In this document: one piece after another, positions 37,289 to 45,723 of the stretch
Numbering within the stretch: the stretch's first letter is position 1
Layout of the letters: each line of letters begins with the position of its first letter
Assembly: GCA_003134995.1 (NCBI GenBank)
Contig: PLDC01000028.1
Location: forward strand, 62,001 to 126,000
Length of the DNA stretch: 64,000 nucleotides
Reading direction: 5' to 3'
From: Acidobacteriaceae bacterium
GTDB taxonomy: Bacteria; Acidobacteriota; Terriglobia; Terriglobales; Acidobacteriaceae
The notes under the pieces: generated by a model
The model's database searches: none
The model's input: only the letters and a program-made list of their open reading frames with translations
Told to the model about the DNA's origin: nothing
Made by a program: the position numbers and the translations under genes

Positions 37289-37788
37289 GCCGTATGGCGA
37301 CGATTTTCGCTTTGCTGCTTGCTTCTTCGCTGAGTTCGTACGGCGCTGACTCTCCCGTGCGGGTACAACTGGATTCGACGAAGGCAATCCCTCGATCGGT
37401 CGAGAGCCTGACTGAGCAAGTAATTCTCCGCGACTATCGATTTGCGTGGACGAGCATCGCTCAAGCCCTCGAGTTCAACACCCTCGATCCGCTGGAAGGT
37501 GCATTCACCGGGGAATCAAAACAGGCGCTCAGCCAGAGTGTTACGAGCCAGCAACGCACCGGCCTCAGTCAAAGATACGTCGATCAAAATCACAAAGTGC
37601 AAGCCGTTTTTTATGCCCCGGAGGGCGATGTGATAGAGCTGCACGACACGGCCGAGTATCAACTTCAGATCCTGGACAGCGGAAAATTGATCCACGAGGA
37701 ACACGTCGTAGTGCATTACATTGTGCTCATGACGCCCGCTGCCGATCGCTGGATGGTCCGCCATTTGCAGGCTGTACCGCAGTTCTGA
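37285..37788 (+). CDS. Hypothetical small secreted protein
   Basis: The product is 167 residues with a signal peptide (MATIFALLLASSLSSYGA). The mature part alternates helices and strands (YRFAWTSIAQALEFNTLDPLEGAF ... YQLQILDSGKLIHEEHVVVHYIVLMTPAADRWMVRHL) in a way that recalls NTF2-like or Tim44-like folds. It overlaps the preceding gene by ATGA and has AGGAG upstream, so translation is coupled. The next gene starts 1 bp after its stop. The fold is a guess and the role unknown. Confidence 0.65.
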   Translation: MSRMATIFALLLASSLSSYGADSPVRVQLDSTKAIPRSVESLTEQVILRDYRFAWTSIAQALEFNTLDPLEGAFTGESKQALSQSVTSQQRTGLSQRYVDQNHKVQAVFYAPEGDVIELHDTAEYQLQILDSGKLIHEEHVVVHYIVLMTPAADRWMVRHLQAVPQF

Positions 37789-37789
37789 G

Positions 37790-38893
37790 ATGGCCGAACG
37801 TCGCATTTCACCACGCACCACCTTCCCCACACGCCAACCGCAGGGCTTCGCGCAGCATCTTAACCTGTGCGCAGGAAGGCTGAAAGAATGGAGCGGTCAT
37901 TTGCCCAGGACGTTACTTGCATTTTCCATAGCATGTTTTGTGATCGTGAGCGGGTGCGCCAACAACACGGGCGCTCATCGCGCGCTGCTGCAAAACGGCT
38001 CCACGCCGGCACTTGCCCCTAAACTTCTCGCAGTCTACATGCCATGGTTTGGCGACCACTCGCACATGGATGTGGGCTATTCCAGCCAGGATCCCGCCGT
38101 CCTTCGCAGGCAGATTCAGCACGCCCGCCGTATGGGAATTTCTGGTTTCGTCGTCGACTGGTACGGCGAGAGCCGTCCTTATTCAGATCACAACTTTGCT
38201 CTTCTCCAGCAGAGTGCTAGCGAAAACCATTTCCAGGTGGCTCTCCTTTATAACGAGTCGGAAGACGAAGACGCGCAAGCCACGGACGCGGCGATTGCAG
38301 CCCTCGACAAAGCGTACAAAGATTATTTCGGTCCCTCTGCCAAGTACCGCGACGCTTATCTGACCTACGACGGAAAGCCGATGGTGTTTATTTTCCCAAA
38401 GAGCGGGCACATCGATTGGAACCGTATTCGCGAGCATTGCAGCTCCTGGGACAGGCCGCCGATATTGATTTATAAAGACGAACCGCCGGCGGAGTTCGCG
38501 AATGATTTCACGGGATCGTATGCCTGGGTTCAGCCTGGTCCCGGTGGATGGGCTCCCGATGGCAGCAACTGGGGCGAGCAATATCTGGATCATTTTTACA
38601 AAACTATGAAGAACAGTCATCCCGACAAGATTGCGATCGGCGGCGCGTGGCCGGGCTTCGACGATTCCGCAGCAAAGTGGGGACTGAATCGCCACATGCA
38701 GAACGGTTGCGGTAAGACTCTGGATGAAACCATGAGTCTTTATGAACGCTACTACAACGGCTCGAATCCGCTTCCGCTTTTATTGATTGAGACCTGGAAC
38801 GACTATGAAGAAGGGACCGCGATCGAACAGCGAACGGCAACTAATTGCGGCGGCACCGCAACCGGCGCTTCCGCTGAGTCGACTCCGCAATGA
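37790..38893 (+). CDS. GH71/99-like lipoprotein, paralogue of the gene at 18416
   Basis: The product is 367 residues. The barrel (about 75-350) has AVYMPWFGDHSHMDVGYSS, GISGFVVDWYGES and ETWNDYEEGTAIEQ, matching the paralogue at 18416-20230 motif by motif but without its C-terminal Ig and tail domains. A lipobox VSGC (Cys56) follows a hydrophobic stretch. From the ATG at 37790 the signal peptide would be unusually long. A TTG at 37901 has GGAG seven bases upstream and would give a normal 19-residue lipoprotein signal, so it may be the true start. GH71/99 relatives cut alpha-glucans or alpha-mannosides. As last gene of the operon it may trim the exported polymer. Confidence 0.8.
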   Translation: MAERRISPRTTFPTRQPQGFAQHLNLCAGRLKEWSGHLPRTLLAFSIACFVIVSGCANNTGAHRALLQNGSTPALAPKLLAVYMPWFGDHSHMDVGYSSQDPAVLRRQIQHARRMGISGFVVDWYGESRPYSDHNFALLQQSASENHFQVALLYNESEDEDAQATDAAIAALDKAYKDYFGPSAKYRDAYLTYDGKPMVFIFPKSGHIDWNRIREHCSSWDRPPILIYKDEPPAEFANDFTGSYAWVQPGPGGWAPDGSNWGEQYLDHFYKTMKNSHPDKIAIGGAWPGFDDSAAKWGLNRHMQNGCGKTLDETMSLYERYYNGSNPLPLLLIETWNDYEEGTAIEQRTATNCGGTATGASAESTPQ

Positions 38894-39030
38894 ACTCCTC
38901 GGTGAACTCTTTCGTGAACGCGGCATCCTGCAACACTTTGCATAACAACCTGCTCGCGGGTTTGCACATCGAAAAAGAGCCTGAATAGATTGGCACTCGC
39001 GAAGTCACGAACGGCGAAACTGGCGAAACT

Positions 39031-40125
39031 ATGGACAGCGTTAAGATGGAAGGCGTTAAGAACTCCACGGAAAATCTCACGCTACTTTCCCGCCTTTTGC
39101 TGGGAGCCAGCGGAAATACAGAGGAGAACGCCTCTGTTGTCAGCTCCTACGGCCTGCGACAGTTGGGGGAAGTCTGGGGTCTTGCGACCTCTCACCACGT
39201 AATCATGCGGACTTTCCCTCGTTTGTACGAGGCGATGGTGGCCGCAGGGAATGACAAGGCGGAGTGGGTTCACGACGCGATGGCAAAAGAGCAGCAACGC
39301 ATTGACCGGGCGTTGTCTTTCCTGGCTCCGATTTGCGAGGTATTGCAGGAAGCAGGAGATGTGATGGTAATCAAGTCTCTTGACCACTGGCCCGACCTGG
39401 GAAGCGACCTCGATCTTTACAGCAACGCGCAAAGTGCCGATGTCGTCGCGCTCATGCGTGAGCGCTTGAACGCCCGCGCGGATGAACGCAGTTGGGGTGA
39501 CCGCTTGGCGAACAAGTGGAACTTCATCGTTCCCGGCCTGCCCGAACTGGTGGAAGTGCACATTGGAAGACTGGGCCAAACGGGAGAACAGGTTGCGATT
39601 ACCGACTCTTTGGTAAAGAACTCGAGTCTGGCGCGGTTCGGTTCGCACACTCTCCGCGTTCCTGCGCCAGAAAACCGGTTAATCATCAGCACGCTGCAGC
39701 GCATGTATCGGCACTTTTATCTGCGACTCTGCGACATCGCAGACACGGCCCGCCTCGTTGATTCGGGTGCGGTAAATTATCCTTATCTCAAGGACTTGGC
39801 GCAGTCGGCGGGCCTGTGGAAGGGGCTGGCCACTTATCTGGTTGTTGTTTCCGGGTATGTAAAGTCGTATCGCGGGGAAGGACTATCTTTGCCGGCTCTG
39901 GTACTAGACGCGGCGCGATTTGGCAACGAGCGTCTTTTCTTCAAACGGAAGTTCCTCCGGGTTCCTATTTTCCCTCATGCCGCGAGCCTTTACGTTTCAG
40001 AGTGGGAGAGGCTGCTGCGCAATGGAGAACTCCAGAATACGTTGCGCCTGAGCTTGCTTCCCGGATTGGCCGTAACGGCGGCGCTGGAAATGAAGCTTAC
40101 CGGGAGCGACAAAGGGATTTGGTAA
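39031..40125 (+). CDS. Nucleotidyltransferase-fold protein of uncharacterised PF14907-like family
   Basis: The product is 364 residues and mostly helical, with a nucleotidyltransferase core in KSLDHWPDLGSDLDLY (Asp126 and Asp128 as the GSDxD metal ligands, Lys115 nearby) followed by a beta segment VEVHIGRLG. This fits the uncharacterised nucleotidyltransferase family often found in polysaccharide and exosortase neighbourhoods. The substrate is unknown; relatives are sometimes called nucleotidyltransferase family proteins without biochemical data. It follows the GH71/99-like lipoprotein gene after 137 bp and may close the glycan region. Confidence 0.75.
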   Translation: MDSVKMEGVKNSTENLTLLSRLLLGASGNTEENASVVSSYGLRQLGEVWGLATSHHVIMRTFPRLYEAMVAAGNDKAEWVHDAMAKEQQRIDRALSFLAPICEVLQEAGDVMVIKSLDHWPDLGSDLDLYSNAQSADVVALMRERLNARADERSWGDRLANKWNFIVPGLPELVEVHIGRLGQTGEQVAITDSLVKNSSLARFGSHTLRVPAPENRLIISTLQRMYRHFYLRLCDIADTARLVDSGAVNYPYLKDLAQSAGLWKGLATYLVVVSGYVKSYRGEGLSLPALVLDAARFGNERLFFKRKFLRVPIFPHAASLYVSEWERLLRNGELQNTLRLSLLPGLAVTAALEMKLTGSDKGIW

Positions 40126-40298
40126 ATCAAGGGTGCGGTGCGCGGTACTCGGTAGTTCACCGTATTGCTAGCAGCGGATCATCCCCTCTATGGTTATGAG
40201 ACAGAAGCACTTAGCGGGAAACGAGAGAGGTTTTGCTGCCGAGAGCAGCGCATTAGTGTCAGCAATTAGTTGGGCCCGAATTGGAAGGAAGGTGCAGC

Positions 40299-40682
40299 TT
40301 GGTTCGAATTCTAGTAGTGGACGACAACCCGGCTGTGCGGCATTACCTGCGCTCTCTGCTGGAGCAGCAGAGCACTTGGCAGGTTTGCGACGAAGCTCGC
40401 ACCGGCGGCGAAGCGCTGCAAAGGGTCAGAAATAATCCGCCCGACATGATTTTGCTCGACTTTCAGATGCCCGATCTGAACGGACTCGAAGTCGCCCGGC
40501 AAATCAACGGGCTCTTCCCTGAAATTCCCATCCTGTTGGTTACCATTCATCTCTCCAAACAACTGGCCGAGGAGGCCCGGAGGGCCGGGATTCGGGGAGC
40601 CTGCGCGAAGTCCGACGTGGGTTCCATCGTCCAGGCAGTGGATGCCTTATTGCATGCTGGAACGTATTTCCCCCAGGCATGA
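40299..40682 (+). CDS. Receiver-only response regulator (TTG start)
   Basis: The product is 127 residues and only a CheY-like receiver: VRILVVDDNPAV, phospho-acceptor Asp54 in ILLDFQMPDLNG, and a Lys near residue 103 (GACAKSD). No output domain follows, so it probably relays phosphate or controls a partner by binding. The start is TTG at 40299, six bases after GAAGGAAGG; a TTG at 40281 lies before that site. It leads a group of four regulators reading rightward. The cognate kinase may be one of the HisKA_3 or poly-HAMP kinases at the left end of the window, but no link is shown. Confidence 0.88.
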   Translation: MVRILVVDDNPAVRHYLRSLLEQQSTWQVCDEARTGGEALQRVRNNPPDMILLDFQMPDLNGLEVARQINGLFPEIPILLVTIHLSKQLAEEARRAGIRGACAKSDVGSIVQAVDALLHAGTYFPQA

Positions 40683-40735
40683 TTTCGACCCAAGTTGACA
40701 GTGTTAAAATTTGAGCAGGGGGCTTCTGGGAGCAA

Positions 40736-40763
40736 CCGAAAATACAGGATTCCCTGTATTCGG
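40736..40763. promoter_or_regulatory. Palindrome AATACAGG-N4-CCTGTATT upstream of a receiver gene
   Basis: Perfect 8-base arms at 40741-40748 and 40753-40760, extended outward by CCGA/CGG, lie about 170 bp upstream of the next regulator gene and just after the previous one. It could be an operator or a short RNA hairpin; there is no T tract. A related palindrome (ATACTGG-GAAT-CCAGTAT) occurs at 47925-47942. Confidence 0.45.
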
Positions 40764-40930
40764 ATTGCCGCCGTCAGCGTGCTAGCTTCTTAAGTGTTTA
40801 CTAGCGAACTGCGTTTCCGCCTGGTGCGTGCTATGAAGCCTCCCGGCAGGAACGGCCCGCGAAGCAAGAGCCAGCCGGAGAGTCTGTGAATTAGCCTACC
40901 GGGCTGTCTCAGAGAGTCACGAAGAATCTT

Positions 40931-41347
40931 ATGGCAGTTCGCATATTGCTGGTGGATGATCATCCCATCGTGAGGCAAGGCCTGCGGACTCTGTTGGAGG
41001 GTCGATCCGGATGGGAAGTTGTTGGGGAAGCGTCGGATGGCCTGGAGGCCTTGGACAAGATTGAGAGCTTGAACCCCGATGTTGTAGTGCTTGATGTCAC
41101 CATGCCTCGCATGAATGGTCTGGAAGCTTGCCGGATGATTCAGCAAAAGCGAAAGAGTTCCGGTCTTGAAGTTCTTTTCGTAACCCAACATGATTCTCCG
41201 CAAATGATGCGCGAGGCGCTGGATGCCGGCGCCCGGGGATATGTTGTGAAGTCGAATGCCGCTCGCGATCTGTTAGAGGCCGTCGAGGCGGTCAGTCAGC
41301 ACAGAGTTTTTACAGCACTGGCGAGAAGCCCACAAGCCGCTAATTAA
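40931..41347 (+). CDS. Receiver-only response regulator
   Basis: The product is 138 residues. The receiver shows VRILLVDDHPIVRQGLRTLL, Asp55 in VVLDVTMPRMNG, and the switch Lys in GYVVKSNAARDLLEAVEAV. It is most similar to the N-terminal half of the NarL-type regulators at 41402 and 43636, including the ARDLLEAVEAV linker, so it looks like a NarL-type regulator that lost its HTH half. It may compete with or titrate those regulators. The ATG lacks a strong ribosome binding site. Confidence 0.88.
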   Translation: MAVRILLVDDHPIVRQGLRTLLEGRSGWEVVGEASDGLEALDKIESLNPDVVVLDVTMPRMNGLEACRMIQQKRKSSGLEVLFVTQHDSPQMMREALDAGARGYVVKSNAARDLLEAVEAVSQHRVFTALARSPQAAN

Positions 41348-41401
41348 CGTGGAACCGACAACCAAATCGATTTTAGGACCTTACCCGGGAGGGAATCTGC
41401 C

Positions 41402-42103
41402 ATGAAACTCCGTATCTTGCTAGCCGACGATCATGAAATTGTACGTCGAGGCCTTTGTGCGCTTCTGCAGAAGCATGAGGGATGGGAAGTGTGCGGAGAG
41501 GCTTCCGATGGCCGCGAGGCGCTCGAGATGGCCAAGCAATTGAAGCCCGATGTCGTCATTGTAGATATTGGCATGCCGTACCTTAACGGCTTGGACACCA
41601 CCCGCCAACTGCTGCAGCATGACCCGCATTTCAAAGTCATCGTCCTGACCATCACGGATTCAGATCAGGTGATCCGCGAGGCGCTCGATGCTGGCGCGCG
41701 CGGCTTCGTGCTTAAATCCGACGCAGCTCGCGATCTGGTATCGGCGGTTGAGGCGTTGCAGAGCAAGCGCATGTTCTTCACGCCCAGAGTGAACGATCTT
41801 GTGTTGGCGGGCTTTCTGGACAAGGGGCACGCGATCTCACGGAACGAACCGCCGAACCTGCCGACGCTGACCGTCAGGGAGCGCGAAGTCACTCAACTTC
41901 TGGCTGAGGGAAAGAGCTCCAAAGAAGTTGCTTCGCTGCTGAACTTGAGCACGAAAACGGTTGAAACTCATCGCAGCAACATCATGCGGAAGCTCAGCCT
42001 GCATTCCATTCGTGATCTGGTGGTTTACGCCATCAAGAACAACATTATCCAGATTCAGATGCCGCCGCAGATTCAACGGCCGACTGAAACGACGGTTGCC
42101 TAG
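41402..42103 (+). CDS. NarL/LuxR-type response regulator
   Basis: The product is 233 residues: a receiver (Asp55 in VIVDIGMPYLNG, Lys near 105) and a C-terminal GerE/LuxR helix-turn-helix (about 155-215: LTVREREVTQLLAEGKSSKEVASLL, STKTVETHRSNIMRKL). It should bind DNA as a dimer when phosphorylated by a HisKA_3 kinase. GGGAGGG lies ahead of the ATG. It is closely related to the regulator at 43636, and the receiver-only gene at 40931 resembles its first half, which points to local duplication. The target genes cannot be named; the nearby palindromes are candidates. Confidence 0.93.
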   Translation: MKLRILLADDHEIVRRGLCALLQKHEGWEVCGEASDGREALEMAKQLKPDVVIVDIGMPYLNGLDTTRQLLQHDPHFKVIVLTITDSDQVIREALDAGARGFVLKSDAARDLVSAVEALQSKRMFFTPRVNDLVLAGFLDKGHAISRNEPPNLPTLTVREREVTQLLAEGKSSKEVASLLNLSTKTVETHRSNIMRKLSLHSIRDLVVYAIKNNIIQIQMPPQIQRPTETTVA

Positions 42104-42146
42104 CGTTAGAGGTCCTCGCGCCTGAGCGCGCATCAGTGCCCCGCTT

Positions 42147-43262
42147 TTAGTGGGGAGACTCGGGTGGGTAATAGCCGGTCTTCGTGCGCACCGTCAGGGC
42201 GCGGTATCCCGGAGCGTGCGCTTCTACCTTCACAGACTGGTATTCCGGCCTGGCATTCTGGTTCTTTGGCCTGTACGCGATCATGTACTGGCCGCGGATG
42301 TCGTGCGCGATGGTACGCGTAATGCTATCCACTTGGTCGAGTGTTCCGGGAAAGTAAGCTACTCCGCCAGTACCTTTCGCCAATTGCTGTAGCGCGTCTC
42401 GGCCTGAGTTCTGCAGGCCGCTGCCCAGTAAGCCAATCGCATAGAGAGTTGGGCCGTTGGCTTGTTGCAATCGGCGCGATGCCTCCTGCAAAGTCTGCGC
42501 GCTCATATTGTCTTGCCCATCCGTGATCACGAGCAGGACTTTTTTATTGAGGTCGGAGTTGTTCCTGAGGTGCACCGACGAAGCCACGATCGCATCGTAG
42601 AGTGCGGTGCTTCCACGGGCTGAAACCTGATGCACCGCCGCCTGCAACAGGTTCACGTCGGAGGTGAAGTCCTGATCGAGATACGAGTTCTGGCTAAAAT
42701 TCACCACGAAGATTTCGTCTTTCGGATTGCTGGCTCGAATCAGATTGAGAACTGCCTGGTTGACCGCGTCTCGCTTTTCGCGCATCGATCCAGAGTTATC
42801 GATCACAATTCCCATCTCTACCGGCACGTCTTCGCGTCTGAACGATGTAACGGGCTGAGCGGCTCCGTCTTCATACACGGTGAATGCGCTTTTATCTAAT
42901 CCCGGGACCGGGTTTCCTTGGTCGTCGACCACAGTCGCGTGAAGCACGACTTCTTGCACCTGCTTTTTGAAAACAAACATGCTGCTTTGGTCGCCCGCGC
43001 TCGGCTCTTGCGCAGCCGGCTGCTGTGCTGCCGGATCTTGCCTAGGAGCTTCGCTGGCAGCAGGCGGCTGCGAGCCAGCTCCGTTGGGCGCTGGCTGGGC
43101 AGTGGAATTTTCTCCTGCACCTGAGGTGGCCGCGGGTGGAGTCGCCGTGTTACCCGGCGCCGGTGTTTGGGCCAGAGCTTCCGAACCAAAAAGAAGCAGG
43201 ACAAAGTAGCAGAGAGCGGTAAACAGTATCGAACCGTACGATCTGGCAGCGGCAGAGCGCAT
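42147..43262 (-). CDS. Secreted von Willebrand factor A-domain protein
   Basis: The product is 371 residues with a signal peptide (LFTALCYFVLLLFGSEALAQ) and a Pro/Ala/Gln-rich linker to about residue 92. A short beta region (VVLHATVVDDQGNPVPGLDKSAFTVYEDG) precedes the VWA domain (about 148-330). The MIDAS metal site is intact: DNSGSM with Asp155, Ser157 and Ser159, and later VLLVITDGQDN. It belongs to the 'VWFA-related' proteins abundant in Acidobacteria. These probably mediate protein binding outside the cell; partners are unknown. GGAGGAA precedes the ATG. It is convergent with the regulator at 41402 and divergent from the one at 43636. Confidence 0.9.
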   Translation of the reverse strand: MRSAAARSYGSILFTALCYFVLLLFGSEALAQTPAPGNTATPPAATSGAGENSTAQPAPNGAGSQPPAASEAPRQDPAAQQPAAQEPSAGDQSSMFVFKKQVQEVVLHATVVDDQGNPVPGLDKSAFTVYEDGAAQPVTSFRREDVPVEMGIVIDNSGSMREKRDAVNQAVLNLIRASNPKDEIFVVNFSQNSYLDQDFTSDVNLLQAAVHQVSARGSTALYDAIVASSVHLRNNSDLNKKVLLVITDGQDNMSAQTLQEASRRLQQANGPTLYAIGLLGSGLQNSGRDALQQLAKGTGGVAYFPGTLDQVDSITRTIAHDIRGQYMIAYRPKNQNARPEYQSVKVEAHAPGYRALTVRTKTGYYPPESPH

Positions 43263-43635
43263 TTAGGAATTCCTCCGTGGCTTTTTAGATGCCAACTTTG
43301 CGATTCGCGTAGAAACCAACTTCGTGCCAATGTACGCGTTCTACAGTAAAGACCTGAGTTCGCCTGATTCCGACCATGAGAAAAACTTACATCAGGCCGA
43401 TATGCACAAACTTGATTGTAAGAGCCTGAAACTGAACAAATTGCGCATTGGCACTTTTCGTGCTGACTCAATCGTGTTCACCTTTCAGCGCCCTTGCGCC
43501 GTCAAGGAAAGGCCACTGCGGTTTTTCTTGCAACCCGCACAGGGCGTGAGCGCACCTATTCTCTTACACGCGGAGTCGCTTCAGTTGGAGCTTCTCTCGT
43601 AGGCCGTCTTTGCCCTTCACTGTAGGAGGTGGAGC
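43263..43635. other. Divergent promoter region, no gene seen
   Basis: The 373 bp between the leftward VWA gene and the rightward NarL regulator hold a 92-codon frame (43324-43602) without a ribosome binding site or family resemblance, which I do not accept. The region ends with AGGAGGT at 43624-43630, the ribosome binding site of the regulator. It probably contains both promoters. Confidence 0.5.
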
Positions 43636-44286
43636 TTGAGCGTGCTTCGAATCCTTGTTGCGGACGACCACGAGGTAGCTCGAAAAGGCATTCGCGCCTT
43701 GTTAGAAGACCATGCAGGTTGGGAGGTTTGCGCCGAGGCTAAAGACGGGCGCGAAGCCGTCGAACTGGCCGGCAGATTGAAACCTGACGTCTTCTTGCTG
43801 GATGTCGGGATGCCGAACCTCAACGGACTGGATGCGGCGCGACAGATCCTCGCAATCATGCCCGAGGCACGCATCCTGATTCTGACCATACATGATTCTG
43901 AACAAATCGTGCGGGAGACGCTGGCCGCCGGAGCACGCGGTTTCTTGCTCAAATCCGATGCGGGACGAGACCTCGTAGCCGCGGTAGAAGCCGTGCAACA
44001 GCGGCGAACATTTTTCACTCCGAAGGTGGCGCAGATGATGCTGGACGGCTACTTGCGCCCACATGAGAGTGACGCGACGGAAAAATGCGTTCTAACGCCT
44101 CGGGAACGAGAAGTGATTCAGCTCGTGGCCGAAGGCAAGACCACGAAAGAAGTGGCCACAGCGCTCAGCCTCAGCGTTAAGACCGCAGAAACTCACCGCA
44201 CCAACCTCATGCGGAAACTCGACCTGCATTCGATCGCAGATCTTACTCTCTACGCCGTGCGGAACGGAATCGTACAAGTCTACTAA
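43636..44286 (+). CDS. NarL/LuxR-type response regulator (TTG start)
   Basis: The product is 216 residues: a receiver (Asp56 in FLLDVGMPNLNG) and a GerE HTH (LTPREREVIQLVAEGKTTKEVATAL, SVKTAETHRTNLMRKLDLHSIADL). It starts with TTG at 43636, five bases after a perfect AGGAGGT. The first regulator of the group also uses TTG with a strong ribosome binding site. It is a close paralogue of the regulator at 41402; the linker RDLVAAVEAVQQRRTFFTPKV is nearly the same. The stress genes just downstream are possible targets, though that is only a guess from position. Confidence 0.93.
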   Translation: MSVLRILVADDHEVARKGIRALLEDHAGWEVCAEAKDGREAVELAGRLKPDVFLLDVGMPNLNGLDAARQILAIMPEARILILTIHDSEQIVRETLAAGARGFLLKSDAGRDLVAAVEAVQQRRTFFTPKVAQMMLDGYLRPHESDATEKCVLTPREREVIQLVAEGKTTKEVATALSLSVKTAETHRTNLMRKLDLHSIADLTLYAVRNGIVQVY

Positions 44287-44434
44287 GAACTACGATCATG
44301 CTTCCGTAGTCCTCCAGCTCGAATTAGGGCGATATCGGGCGTTGAATGCGGATTTTACTGGATACTGGGCTTGCCCGGCCCCTCGTAAACTCCAGTGCAG
44401 TGGCTGTTGATCACACACGTGAAAGGAGCTTCCG

Positions 44435-44584
44435 ATGCTCTGGACTATCGCGGTTGTGCTTTTGATCCTTTGGCTTTTGGGTATGGTCAGCTCGTATACG
44501 CTTGGTGGTTTTATTCACATTCTCTTGGTGCTGGCGGTTGTCGCGATCTTGATCCGCCTGATCCAAGGGAGAAACCCAGTGTAG
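44435..44584 (+). CDS. lmo0937-family small membrane protein
   Basis: The product is 49 residues: MLWTIAVVLLILWLLGMVSS, a short YTLGGFIH turn, and a second helix LLVLAVVAILIRLIQGRNPV. This is the typical shape of lmo0937-family (DUF5670-like) membrane peptides, common beside CsbD and other stress genes. GAAAGGAG lies at 44421-44428, six bases before the ATG. The CsbD gene follows after 74 bp. Function unknown; envelope stress is likely. Confidence 0.9.
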   Translation: MLWTIAVVLLILWLLGMVSSYTLGGFIHILLVLAVVAILIRLIQGRNPV

Positions 44585-44658
44585 GACTGCAAGCTGGGGT
44601 GGCACGCGATCCATTTTTTGGAAAATCCCGATTACAAATTTATTCCGGAGGAATGACA

Positions 44659-44916
44659 ATGAACAAAGATCAAGTCAAAGGTAAGGTCAAGGATGTTGCA
44701 GGCCGCGTTGAACGCCAAGTGGGCGAATGGACCGGAGACCCGGAGAAACAGGTCAATGGAACGCTGAAACAGGCCGAAGGCAAAGTACAGAACGCCTGGG
44801 GCGACGCCAAAGATGCCGGGGAAAAAGCGGCTGAGAAGAACAAGACGAACAAGCCAGTTGTAGATGATTCCGCCACAGAAACCGACGTAGAAGTTCGACG
44901 CCGCAAAGCCAGCTAG
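44659..44916 (+). CDS. CsbD-family stress protein
   Basis: The product is 85 residues and very hydrophilic: MNKDQVKGKVKDVAGRVERQ, GEWTGDPEKQVNGTLKQAEGKVQNAWGDAKD, then a Lys/Glu/Asp-rich tail. It matches the CsbD family, induced by general stress in Bacillus and others, with no enzymatic role known. GGAGGA lies at 44646-44651. The ATG at 44659 has proper spacing; an ATG at 44653 is too close. A longer frame from 44395 swallows the lmo0937-like gene in the wrong frame and is not real. A perfect hairpin follows. Confidence 0.93.
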   Translation: MNKDQVKGKVKDVAGRVERQVGEWTGDPEKQVNGTLKQAEGKVQNAWGDAKDAGEKAAEKNKTNKPVVDDSATETDVEVRRRKAS

Positions 44917-44933
44917 TAGATCAGACCATTTTC

Positions 44934-44958
44934 GGGGACGTCGGCCAGCGACGTCCCC
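44934..44958 (+). terminator. Perfect 10-bp hairpin after csbD-like gene
   Basis: GGGGACGTCG and CGACGTCCCC surround the loop GCCAG, 17 bp after the stop. There is no T tract. Shape and distance match the hairpins after the SYLF and DUF3309 genes. Confidence 0.6.
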
Positions 44959-45051
44959 CAACCCTTCTCACGCCTAATCCCGCGCCAGTCCCATCCATCT
45001 TCAACCACACCAAGACGTTCCAGAGCAAGGCTTGGACCGTGCGCGAGTCAG

Positions 45052-45261
45052 TTAGACTTTCCAGAGCAGAGCAAGGGCTTGAGCGGCATCCGATAGCGCT
45101 CGCTTTTCAGCGTACGCCTGGGAGATACCGGCTCTTGCCCGCTGAAAAATGGGGGTTCGATATTCCGCCCGCTTTTTTGCAGCGAGATCGGCGTCGTGAA
45201 TCTGACAAACTGCAGTTTCGAACTTGCGCCTCAAATCCTCCGAAGCGGGTTGAGCGTTCAT
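45052..45261 (-). CDS. Possible small helical hypothetical protein
   Basis: A 69-residue frame from the ATG at 45261 (MNAQPASEDLRRKFETAVCQ ... YAEKRALSDAAQALALLWKV) has a protein-like, amphipathic helical composition but no clear ribosome binding site and no family I recognise. The frame stays open further upstream to 45471 with less protein-like sequence. The rest of 44959-45763 shows no gene. It may be real or chance. Confidence 0.3.
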   Translation of the reverse strand: MNAQPASEDLRRKFETAVCQIHDADLAAKKRAEYRTPIFQRARAGISQAYAEKRALSDAAQALALLWKV

Positions 45262-45723
45262 TTCAGTGCGGGAACCTGCGAATCTGTATGCCATGGGAGA
45301 AGAGCTCACTTTCTGCACTCTCCGCACAATAAAGTGATCCGAGTCGTTCAACAATACTGTGCACTCCCGGTTGACGGGCGATAGTTCCCCTATCTGCAAG
45401 TGGTTGTTAAATGTAAGGTTTGTTTGTGACCTTAGGGACACTATTCCAAAGCCGCTGCCAAGAAAAGGCACGATCCTTGCCGAAGCTTTTTTAGATTAGG
45501 CTACCGCTCGAAACTGGAGGCAACTTTGGAGCGCCCGCAACGCATATAAAGCGTCATCCAGCGCCTGATCTTTTCTCATCAGAATACCTCTGACTCTTTA
45601 CGAGTGGCGCAAGTCTTGCTGAATCCGATGGAAATACTCTATGCACGGCTTAGGGTAGATGCTATACGGTAAATCCCGTAGGGTGGGATTTGGTCAGCCG
45701 AGGAGCCGAGGAAGGCGAGGAAA

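Noticed and set aside
43324..43602. 92-residue frame between the VWA and regulator genes
   Set aside because: No ribosome binding site and no protein-like features.
44395..44658. Longer start of the CsbD gene
   Set aside because: The extra residues read the lmo0937-like gene in another frame; the ribosome binding site favours 44659.
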